Below are positions 1 through 6,415 of a stretch of DNA of 8,026 nt, piece by piece. Numbering within the stretch: the stretch's first letter is position 1; each line of letters opens with the position of its first letter. The stretch covers positions 1-8,026 of the forward strand of contig VGIY01000110.1 of the NCBI GenBank assembly GCA_016867695.1. Reading direction: 5' to 3'. A program made the translations under genes and the position numbers. Source of the DNA: Candidatus Eiseniibacteriota bacterium (lineage in GTDB: Bacteria > Eisenbacteria > RBG-16-71-46 > CAIMUX01 > WJJG01). The notes under the pieces are model-generated. The model had not been told where the DNA came from, made no database searches, and was given only the letters and a program-made list of their open reading frames with translations.

Positions 1-306
1 ATCCCGCCGATCGTCGTCAACTGCGTCATCCTCGGGCGGGCCGAGGCCTTCGCCGCGCGCAACCCGGTGCACCTGGCCGCCGCCGACGGGCTGGGCATCG
101 GCCTCGGCTTCACCCTGTCGCTGGCGCTGATCGGCGCGATCCGCGAGGTGCTGGGGCAGGGGACGTTCCTGGGCCACGGCGTCTTCGGCCCCGGCTTCGA
201 GCCCTTCGCCTTCCTGGCGCAGGCGCCCGGGGCCTTCGTCGCGCTCGGAGTCCTGCTCTTCGTGATGAACGCCTACGACCGCTTCCGCAGCCGGATGCGG
301 GCTTAG
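1..306 (+). CDS. rnfE: RnfE, electron transport complex membrane subunit (3' end only)
   Basis: This is the C-terminal 101 residues of an integral membrane subunit of the Rnf ferredoxin:NAD+ oxidoreductase; the start lies upstream of the window. The frame is open from base 1 to TAG at 304-306. The fragment opens with the signature IPPIVVNCVILGRAEAF, the conserved NC-containing helix of the RnfD/RnfE-NqrD/NqrE family. Its Cys (residue 8 of the fragment) corresponds to one ligand of the intramembrane Fe-S centre shared with RnfA in Rnf/Nqr structures. Two further hydrophobic segments follow, at about fragment residues 30-48 and 70-88, separated by the family motif GAIREVLGQGTF, then a short basic tail. 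It sits directly upstream of rnfA, as in the common rnfCDGEAB order, so rnfC, rnfD and rnfG are expected upstream. The C-terminus appears intact and nothing is unusual in the visible part. Confidence 0.95.
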   Translation: MPPIVVNCVILGRAEAFAARNPVHLAAADGLGIGLGFTLSLALIGAIREVLGQGTFLGHGVFGPGFEPFAFLAQAPGAFVALGVLLFVMNAYDRFRSRMRA

Positions 307-330
307 AGGCGCGGCGCCCGGGCGGCGCGG

Positions 331-339
331 AGAAGGAGG
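331..339 (+). promoter_or_regulatory. Ribosome binding site of rnfA
   Basis: AGAAGGAGG lies 5 nt before a GTG codon. This strong Shine-Dalgarno match decides the GTG start at 345, which gives a protein of normal RnfA length and N-terminus. Confidence 0.8.
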
Positions 340-344
340 CTGAG

Positions 345-917
345 GTGGACCTGATCCTGCTGGCGATCAACGCCATCCTGGTCAAGAACATCCTGCTCAT
401 GCAGTACCTGGGCAACTGCCCCTTCCTCGGCACCTCCAAGCGGATGGAGACGGCGCTGGGGATGGGCATGGCGGTGATCTTCACTCTCACCCTGGCGACG
501 ACGATCACCTGGGTGGTCCACCGCGCGGTCCTGGTGCCCTTCAAGCTGCAGTACATGCAGACGATCGCCTTCATCCTGGTCATCGCCGCGCTGGTGCAGT
601 TCGTCGAGATCTTCATGAAGAAGACGCTGCCGGCGCTCTATCTTTCGCTGGGCATCTTCCTGCCGCTGATCACCACGAACTGCGCCGTCTTCGGCGCCGC
701 GCTGCTCAGCGTCAAGAACGACTACGACTTCGTGCACATGGTGGTCTTCGCCATGGCCAGCGCGACGGGCTTCGCCCTGGCGCTGGTCCTGTTCGCCGGG
801 CTGCGCGAACGCTTCCGCGTGGCGCACATCCCCGGCGCGCTGCAGGACACGGCCATCGGCCTGATCACCGCGGGGCTCATGTCGCTGGCCTTCCTGGGCT
901 TCAAGGGCATGACCTAG
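345..917 (+). CDS. rnfA: RnfA, electron transport complex membrane subunit
   Basis: This 190-residue integral membrane protein is an Rnf complex core subunit. With RnfE it forms an inverted pair that carries electrons through the membrane between ferredoxin-side and NAD-side cofactors. Six hydrophobic segments are visible, at about residues 3-22, 37-58, 69-91, 98-121, 128-150 and 165-187. Two family hallmark motifs are present: GNCPFLGTSKR with Cys25, and LITTNCAVFG with Cys113. In the homologous Nqr/Rnf structures these Cys residues coordinate the intramembrane iron centre. The length and both motifs match the family closely. Translation starts at GTG behind a strong ribosome binding site. 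The gap from rnfE is 38 nt and the gap to rnfB is 32 nt, consistent with one transcript. The only close alternative is NqrE/NqrD, but the adjoining long RnfB rules in Rnf. Confidence 0.97.
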   Translation: MDLILLAINAILVKNILLMQYLGNCPFLGTSKRMETALGMGMAVIFTLTLATTITWVVHRAVLVPFKLQYMQTIAFILVIAALVQFVEIFMKKTLPALYLSLGIFLPLITTNCAVFGAALLSVKNDYDFVHMVVFAMASATGFALALVLFAGLRERFRVAHIPGALQDTAIGLITAGLMSLAFLGFKGMT

Positions 918-949
918 GGGTCGCCGAACCGAGGGACGGGAAGCGGATC

Positions 950-3043
950 ATGGTTGCGGTACTGCTCTTCCTGGGTGGGTTGGGGGCGGTCTCGGCCCTG
1001 CTGCTGGGCATCGCCGCGCGCGTCTTCTACGTCAAGGAAGACCCGCTGGTGGTCGAGATCGAGAACGCGCTGCCGGGCGCCAACTGCGGCGGCTGCGGCT
1101 ACGCGGGCTGCCACGCCTGCGCCGAGGCGATCGCCCGGGGCGAAGCCGCGGCCAACGCCTGCGTCGTCGGCGGGTTCGAGACCACCGTGCAGGTGGCCGC
1201 CTCGATGGGCGTCAAGGTGGAGGCGCGGGAGCCTCAGATCGCCGCGACGAGCTGCACCTACGGCACCGGCGAGGCGGACCTGGTCTACCTCTACAACGGG
1301 GCGCGAGACTGCCAGGCGGCGGTGGCCCTCTTCGGCGGCGGCAAGCTCTGTCCGCTCGGCTGCATCGGGCTGGGCAGCTGCGTCAAGGCCTGCAAGTTCG
1401 ACGCCCTGCAGATCGGCCCCGACCGACTGCCGCGCTTCAACCCGAAGAAGTGCGTCGCCTGCGGCGCCTGCGTCAAGGCCTGCCCCAAGCAGATCATCCA
1501 GCTGACCTCCTCGTCGGACCGCCTCGTCCGCGAGTACACGACCGCCGAGTGCACCGCGCCCTGCATGCGCGGCTGCCCGACGGGCATCGACATCCCCCGC
1601 TACATCGCCGCGATCCGCGACGGGCGGCCCCAGGAGGCGCTGCGGATCATCAAGGAGACCTGCCCGCTGCCGCTGGTCTGCGGGCGCATCTGCCCGGCGC
1701 CCTGCGAGCTGCAGTGCCGGCGCAACCTCGCCGGCGACGAGCCGGTGGGGATCAACCCGCTCAAGCGCTATGTGGCCGACTACGAGATGCGCACCGGCCG
1801 GCACATCAACCCCTACGCCAACGCGCCCAGCGGGCGGCGCGTGGCGGTCGTCGGCGGGGGGGCCGAGGGGCTGACCGCCGCCTACTACCTGGCCCGGCTC
1901 GGGCACGCGACCACGCTGCTCGAGGCGCGGGACAAGCTGGGCGGGATCCTGCGCCACGTGATCGCCCCGGGGCGGCTGCCGGAGGGCGTGCTGGAGCATG
2001 AGATCGAGAGCATCCTGGCCATGGGCGTCGAGGCGCGCACGGGCCAGCTGCTCGGCCGCGACGCGACGATCGGTTCCCTGATCGAGCGGGAGGGCTGCGA
2101 CGCCGTCCTGCTCGCCACGGGGGGCTACGACAGCCGCAAGCTCCTCCTGTCGGAGAGCGAGCGGGTGACGCCGGTGCCGGGGCTGCACCTGGTGGTCGAC
2201 TTCCTGGGCGGGGTCCGGGCGGGCCGCGCGCCCGCGGTCGGGCGCCGCGTCGTCATCGTCGGCGGGGAGTCGCGCTCCCGCGAGGCGGCCGAGCTGTGCC
2301 GGCGGGCGGGGGCGCGGGAGGTCCTGATCGTCGTGCCGGGTCCCGCCGAGCGGATGTCGCCCCCCCTGGGCGACGCCGCGGCGCTGGAAGGCGTCGAGGT
2401 GCGCGCGGCGACGATCGTCACCGCCCTCTTCGGCGCGGGCGATCGCCTGGTCGGCCTGCGGCTGGAGACGGCCGGCGCCGACGGGTGCCCGGCGGTCGAG
2501 CTGCGGGAGGTCGACACGATCCTCCTCGCCTCGGGGCGGATCCCCGAGCTCGTCTTCCGCCCCGTGCTCACCCCCGAGCGCGCCGCGGCGGCGGGAGGCG
2601 GAGCGGAGGCCGAGGTCTACCCCGACTTCGCCGTCGCCCCGACCTGGGCGACCGCCGAGGTCTACCGCACGCTCGCGTCGCTGGGCGCCTTCGGCGTCTT
2701 CAGCTCGCCCGAGCCGGGGCGGACGAGCGACGCCGGCGCGGTCGTGCGCGCCATCCTCTCCGGCCGGCGGATGGTCCGCGGCGTGCACGCGCAGGTCATG
2801 GGCCGGGCGATCGAGTCGATTCCCGATCTGGCGGTCGAGGCGGATGAGGTCCTCGACGTGCGCGAGGTCTTCGGCGTCTCCGTCGAGCAGCGCCACGAGC
2901 CGGGCGATCCGCTGCGCGAGCCGGGCACCGAGGCCGACTGGGCGGCGACCGCGGAGCTCTCGGGCCTCGGCGACGAGGAGGCCCGCGCCGAGGCGCGCCG
3001 CTGCCTGCAGTGCGGGCTCATCTGTTACCAGAAGGCGATGTAG
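950..3043 (+). CDS. rnfB: RnfB fused to a GltD/NfnL-like FAD oxidoreductase domain
   Basis: RnfB is the Fe-S subunit that takes electrons from ferredoxin; this copy is 697 residues against roughly 180-340 usually. Order of parts: a membrane anchor (residues 1-24); the RnfB Fe-S domain with C46, C49, C54 and C71; two [4Fe-4S] sites (C134/C138/C144/C148 and C168/C171/C174/C178), with clostridial-type C102 and C121 before them. A second module follows: a dihydropyrimidine dehydrogenase/GltD-type cysteine domain (C201, C205, C209, C238, C244, C248, C252, C256), an FAD Rossmann fold at 298-332 (GGGAEG loop, E325), a second Rossmann region at 433-463, and a C-terminal CLQCGLIC (685-692). The frame is uninterrupted. 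The second nucleotide loop reads GGESRS, not GxGxxG/A, and the usual GVFAAGD is GVFSSPEP, so pyridine nucleotide binding is doubtful. ATG at 950 follows GGGAAG by 6 nt. The RnfB assignment is firm; the function of the fused part is inferred. Confidence 0.93.
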   Translation: MVAVLLFLGGLGAVSALLLGIAARVFYVKEDPLVVEIENALPGANCGGCGYAGCHACAEAIARGEAAANACVVGGFETTVQVAASMGVKVEAREPQIAATSCTYGTGEADLVYLYNGARDCQAAVALFGGGKLCPLGCIGLGSCVKACKFDALQIGPDRLPRFNPKKCVACGACVKACPKQIIQLTSSSDRLVREYTTAECTAPCMRGCPTGIDIPRYIAAIRDGRPQEALRIIKETCPLPLVCGRICPAPCELQCRRNLAGDEPVGINPLKRYVADYEMRTGRHINPYANAPSGRRVAVVGGGAEGLTAAYYLARLGHATTLLEARDKLGGILRHVIAPGRLPEGVLEHEIESILAMGVEARTGQLLGRDATIGSLIEREGCDAVLLATGGYDSRKLLLSESERVTPVPGLHLVVDFLGGVRAGRAPAVGRRVVIVGGESRSREAAELCRRAGAREVLIVVPGPAERMSPPLGDAAALEGVEVRAATIVTALFGAGDRLVGLRLETAGADGCPAVELREVDTILLASGRIPELVFRPVLTPERAAAAGGGAEAEVYPDFAVAPTWATAEVYRTLASLGAFGVFSSPEPGRTSDAGAVVRAILSGRRMVRGVHAQVMGRAIESIPDLAVEADEVLDVREVFGVSVEQRHEPGDPLREPGTEADWAATAELSGLGDEEARAEARRCLQCGLICYQKAM

Positions 3044-3057
3044 GGGACGCAAGAGCG

Positions 3058-5988
3058 ATGAACGCCGAGAGCTTGATCACGATCAACGGCCGGCCGCTGG
3101 CCTTCACCCCCGGCGAGACGATCCTGGAGGTCGCTCGGCGCAACGGGATCTTCATCCCCACGCTCTGCCATCTCGCCGGCGCGACACCCACCGGCGCCTG
3201 CCGGATCTGCGTCGTCGAGGTGGCGGGGGCGCGCTCGCTGATGGCCTCCTGCACCGTGCCGGCGGCGGCGAAGATGGTCGTGCACACGCAGACGCCGCGG
3301 GTCCTCGACGCGCGGCGGACGATCCTCGAGCTGCTGCTGGCGGCGGGCAACCACAACTGCTCCGCCCGCGCCGAGGAGGCCGACCGCTGGACCGATCTCC
3401 AGGAGCGGACGGAGGCCTATGACGGCTCTCCCGAGCTGTGCGAGGTCTACGGCGCCTGCAAGCTGCAGGCGCTCGCCTACCGCTACCAGGTGCGCACCGG
3501 GCGCCTGGCGGGGAGGCTGACCGCCTATCCCCTCGAGGAGGCCAGCGCGCTGATCCTGCGCGACTTCTCGCGCTGCATCCTCTGCGGCCGCTGCGTGCAG
3601 GCCTGCAACGAGGTGCAGGTCAACCGGGCGATCTCCCACGGCTTCCGCGGGGCGCAGGCGAAGATCATCGCCATGGGCGACGCCTCGCTCGATCGTTCGG
3701 AGTGCGTCTTCTGCGGCGAGTGCGTGCAGGCCTGCCCGGTGGGGGCGCTGGTCGAGAAGCGCAGCCGCTACCGGGCTCGCCCCTGGGACGTCTCGCGCCT
3801 GCGCTCGACCTGCGGCTACTGCGGCGTCGGCTGCCGGCTCGAGCTGCAGGTCAAGAATGGCCGCATCGTCAAGATCGACGGCCTCGCCGGCGAGGCCCCC
3901 AACGACGGGCGCCTCTGCCTGCGCGGCCGCTTCGGCTTCGACTACCTGAACTCGCCCGAGCGGCTGGCCGCGCCGCAGGTGCGCCGCGACGGCAAGCTGG
4001 CCGAGACGACCTGGGACGACGCCCTCGACCTCGTCGCCGGCAGGATCCGCGAGGTGCAGGCGGCCCACGGCGCCGACGCCGTCGCCGGCGTCTGCTCCGC
4101 CGGGCTGACCAGCGAGAGCCTCTACGCCTTCCAGCGGCTGGTCCGCGGAGCGGTGGGGACGAACAACCTGACGGCGCCCTTCGCTTCGCCGCCGGCGACC
4201 CACTCGCTGGCCAGGCTCGAGCGCCTTCCGGCCATCCTGCTGATCGGCTCCGACCTGACCCGGGAGCATCCCGTGGCCGGGACCTTCGTCCGCCGGGCCG
4301 TGCTCGCCGGCGGCTCGCTGATCGTGATCGACTCGCGCGACACGGCGATCGCCGGTGACGCGACCGTGCGGCTCCGGGTGCGCGAGGGGACCGAGGCGGT
4401 CCTCCTCCAGGGCCTGATCCGCCGCCTGCTGGAGACGGGCGGCCGGGCCGCGGCGATGGATCGGGCGGAGCTGGCCGAGATGCACGCCGCGGTCGAGGCG
4501 TTCCCCATCGACCGGGTGGCCGAGGCCACCGGCGCGGACCCGGAGGCCATCGGCAGGGCGGTGGAAATCCTCGACCGGGAGCACCCCGCCGCGGTCGTCT
4601 ACGGGCCGCGCGTCGGGGCTTGGGCCCCCGAGATCTTCAGGCTGCAGCGGCTCCTCGGCAACCTGGCGGGCGGGGCGGGCGGCGTCTACCCGCTGGGCGA
4701 CCTGGCCAACTCCCAGGGCGCCGAGCTGCTCGGCCTGCACCCGGCCTACCTGCCCGGATACGTGCCCGTCTCCGACGCCGAGGCGAGGGCAGCCCTCGCC
4801 CGCGCCTGGGGCGTGCCCTTGAGCGACAAGCCGGGCATGATCTTTCCCGAGATCCTCGCCTCCGCGGCGTCCAAGGGAGAGACCAGGGTGCGCCTGCTGC
4901 TCTGCGCGGGCGAGAACCTGGCCGTCGCCCAGAGGGTGCTGGAGGGTTCGCCGCGGGCGGTCGAGTCGGCGGAGTTCCTGGTGCAGTTCGACACGCTGGG
5001 CGGGGAGATGCTCGCGCACGCCGACGTCGTCCTGCCGCTGGCGGCCTGGGGCGAGGAGGAGGGCACCTTCGTCAGCGCCGAGCGGCGCGTCAGCCTGGCG
5101 CGCCGCGCCCTGGATCCGCCGGGGGAGGCGCGTCCGGCCGCCTGGGTCTTCACCGAGCTGGCCCGGCGCCTGGGCGCCGACTGGCCGCACGAGGAGCCGC
5201 GGGCGACCTGGGAGACGCAGATCGCCCGGCAGGTGCCGCAGGTGGCCGGGATCACCTACGCGCGCCTGGCGGGGGAGGGGCTGCAGTGGCCCGTGCCCAC
5301 CTCCGCCCACGAGGGCAGCGCGCAGCTCGAGCCGGGCGAGATCCCGCCGGCGATCAAACCGCAGTGGCAGCCGTTCAACGACCATCACCGCAGGCATCTG
5401 GAGCGCTGCCAGGGTCTGCTCGAGGCGGCGGCCGAAGGGCGGGCCGCCCGCGAGGCGGCCGTGGGGGCGCGCGATCCGGAGGCGATCCGCCGCGAGATGG
5501 AGGCCTTCCTGAGGGCCGAGGAAGCCCTCGACAAGCGGGCGGTCCTGGACGAGATCCTGGAGCGCTACCGCCCCCGCCGCGGCGGGCTGATCCCGGTCCT
5601 GCAGCTCTTCCAGGAGAAGCTCGGCTTCCTGCCCGTGCCGGTGCAGAACTACATCGCCCTCGGCCTGGGGCTGCCCGCCGCGGACGTCTACGGGGTCGTC
5701 TCCTTCTACGCCTTCTTCACCATGACCCCCCGAGGGCGCCACACGATCCGCGTCTGCCTGGGGACCGCCTGCTACGTCAAGGAGGCGGGCAAGATCATCG
5801 AGAACATCGCCGAGCACCTGGGGGTGAAGGTCGGGGAGACGACCCCCGACCGGCTCTTCACCCTCACCGGCGTGCGCTGTGTCGGCGCCTGCGGTCTCGC
5901 CCCGGTCGTCGTCGTCGGCGAGGACACGCACGGGATGATCGATCCCGCCAAGGCGGCCGCCGTCATCGAAGCCTACAGGAGCAAGTAG
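3058..5988 (+). CDS. FdhA/NuoG-like Fe-S protein fused to a NuoE domain, no Mo-ligand residue
   Basis: This 976-residue soluble protein is probably an electron conduit. Domains: N-terminal [2Fe-2S] (C37, C48, C51, C65); a His-Cys region (H99, C101, C128, C134) with a long insertion; two ferredoxin sites (C173/C176/C179/C183 and C216/C219/C222/C226); a MopB [4Fe-4S] site (C252, C255, C259, C287); a MopB body at about 300-770; a helical linker; and NuoE at about 805-976 (C900, C905, C941, C945). The body resembles formate dehydrogenase alpha subunits (REHPV, LPGY and ERRV motifs). However, the position after GTNN that should carry Cys or Sec followed by His holds TAPFASPPATHS, and the C-terminal molybdopterin-guanine-dinucleotide domain is absent. 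Formate oxidation is therefore unlikely; a NuoG-like role is inferred. The start at 3058 begins directly on the [2Fe-2S] fold. An in-frame ATG at 3010 would overlap rnfB and add 16 unrelated residues. No good ribosome binding site is visible, so coupling to rnfB, which ends 14 nt upstream, is likely. Confidence 0.9.
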   Translation: MNAESLITINGRPLAFTPGETILEVARRNGIFIPTLCHLAGATPTGACRICVVEVAGARSLMASCTVPAAAKMVVHTQTPRVLDARRTILELLLAAGNHNCSARAEEADRWTDLQERTEAYDGSPELCEVYGACKLQALAYRYQVRTGRLAGRLTAYPLEEASALILRDFSRCILCGRCVQACNEVQVNRAISHGFRGAQAKIIAMGDASLDRSECVFCGECVQACPVGALVEKRSRYRARPWDVSRLRSTCGYCGVGCRLELQVKNGRIVKIDGLAGEAPNDGRLCLRGRFGFDYLNSPERLAAPQVRRDGKLAETTWDDALDLVAGRIREVQAAHGADAVAGVCSAGLTSESLYAFQRLVRGAVGTNNLTAPFASPPATHSLARLERLPAILLIGSDLTREHPVAGTFVRRAVLAGGSLIVIDSRDTAIAGDATVRLRVREGTEAVLLQGLIRRLLETGGRAAAMDRAELAEMHAAVEAFPIDRVAEATGADPEAIGRAVEILDREHPAAVVYGPRVGAWAPEIFRLQRLLGNLAGGAGGVYPLGDLANSQGAELLGLHPAYLPGYVPVSDAEARAALARAWGVPLSDKPGMIFPEILASAASKGETRVRLLLCAGENLAVAQRVLEGSPRAVESAEFLVQFDTLGGEMLAHADVVLPLAAWGEEEGTFVSAERRVSLARRALDPPGEARPAAWVFTELARRLGADWPHEEPRATWETQIARQVPQVAGITYARLAGEGLQWPVPTSAHEGSAQLEPGEIPPAIKPQWQPFNDHHRRHLERCQGLLEAAAEGRAAREAAVGARDPEAIRREMEAFLRAEEALDKRAVLDEILERYRPRRGGLIPVLQLFQEKLGFLPVPVQNYIALGLGLPAADVYGVVSFYAFFTMTPRGRHTIRVCLGTACYVKEAGKIIENIAEHLGVKVGETTPDRLFTLTGVRCVGACGLAPVVVVGEDTHGMIDPAKAAAVIEAYRSK
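5977..5981 (+). promoter_or_regulatory. Ribosome binding site of the first DRTGG gene
   Basis: AGGAG lies inside the last codons of the NuoG/NuoE-like gene, 9 nt before ATG 5991. It supports starting the short protein here and suggests the two genes are translationally linked. Confidence 0.7.
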
Positions 5989-5990
5989 CC

Positions 5991-6347
5991 ATGACCCTGC
6001 GCGAGGTGGTCGAGGAGCTGTCGGCCGAGGTCCTGCACGGCGCGGAAGAGGAGCTGAACGGGACGGTGGCGACGGTGGCCGCCGGCGACCTGATGAGCGA
6101 CGTCCTCACGCGCGCGACGATCGCCGACCTGCTCGTGACCGGGCTCTCGAACATGCAGACGATCCGCACCGCCACCGTGGCCGGGATCAAGAGCATCGTC
6201 ATCGTCCGCGGCAAGCCGGTCAGCCCGCAGATGATCGACCTGGCCCGCGAGGAAGACCTGGTGCTGATGGTCACCGGCATGAAGCTCTTCGAGGCCGCCG
6301 GGCGGCTCTGGGCCCGGGGCCTGCGCACGGGGGAGACGCGCGCCTGA
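5991..6347 (+). CDS. DRTGG-domain protein, first copy
   Basis: This 118-residue protein consists of a single DRTGG-type domain with no signal peptide or membrane segment. The DRTGG domain is known from the middle of some phosphotransacetylases and from CBS proteins; its ligand and function are not established. Features matching the family are the N-terminal helix MTLREVVEEL, the GDLMSDVL motif at residues 32-39, a hydrophobic strand followed by a glycine (KSIVIVRGKPV, 67-77), and an acidic helix before a final strand (EEDLVLMVTG). The N-terminus closely resembles that of the second DRTGG gene at 7366, with 26 of the first 30 bases identical, so the two are probably diverged paralogues. It starts 2 nt after the NuoG/NuoE-like stop codon. 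Stand-alone DRTGG genes are recalled as frequent neighbours of multimeric [FeFe]-hydrogenase genes, where a regulatory role is assumed. Confidence 0.85.
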   Translation: MTLREVVEELSAEVLHGAEEELNGTVATVAAGDLMSDVLTRATIADLLVTGLSNMQTIRTATVAGIKSIVIVRGKPVSPQMIDLAREEDLVLMVTGMKLFEAAGRLWARGLRTGETRA

Positions 6348-6359
6348 CGGGCGCATGAC

Positions 6360-6385
6360 GCGGGCCGGCCGCCGGCGCGGCCCGC
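6360..6385 (+). other. GC-rich stem-loop in the largest intergenic gap
   Basis: An 8-bp perfect stem (6360-6367 pairs with 6378-6385) encloses a 10-nt loop in the 68-nt gap between the first DRTGG gene and the CBS-HATPase gene. No T-run follows it, so it is not a standard rho-independent terminator. It could be an RNA processing or stability element, or chance in such GC-rich sequence. Confidence 0.3.
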
Positions 6386-6396
6386 CCGCCCGCGAG

Positions 6397-6405
6397 AAGG
6401 GGGAG
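6397..6405 (+). promoter_or_regulatory. Ribosome binding site of the CBS-HATPase gene
   Basis: AAGGGGGAG lies 10 nt before GTG 6416. It supports the GTG start over the in-frame ATG at 6482, which would remove the beginning of the first CBS motif. Confidence 0.65.
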
Positions 6406-6415
6406 TGCCGCCGCC

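Noticed and set aside
914..3052. A 712-codon open frame on the minus strand, antisense to rnfB
   Set aside because: The plus strand holds a recognisable multidomain protein. The minus-strand translation is low-complexity, rich in Arg, Ala, Gly and Asp/His, as expected from strong GC bias at third positions.
3010..3057. Upstream in-frame ATG for the NuoG/NuoE-like protein
   Set aside because: It overlaps the conserved C-terminal cysteine motif of RnfB and adds 16 residues before the [2Fe-2S] fold with no family match. ATG 3058 gives the expected N-terminus.
3025..5931. A 968-codon open frame on the minus strand, antisense to the NuoG/NuoE-like gene
   Set aside because: Same cause: few stop codons in GC-rich antisense frames. 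No recognisable motif in the translation, while the plus strand carries complete Fe-S motifs.
3058..5988. Annotation as an active (seleno)formate dehydrogenase
   Set aside because: No Cys at the metal-ligand position, no in-frame TGA, and the C-terminal cofactor-binding domain is missing.
4620..6347. A long plus-strand frame running into the first DRTGG gene, which could suggest a longer N-terminal fusion
   Set aside because: The upstream part is an Arg/Gly/Pro-rich out-of-frame reading of the NuoG/NuoE-like gene. A ribosome binding site and ATG at 5991 give a normal DRTGG protein.
6360..6385. Stem-loop as a rho-independent terminator
   Set aside because: No T-run follows, the stem is in very GC-rich sequence, and the next gene starts within 31 nt on the same strand. 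It is kept only as a low-confidence structural element.
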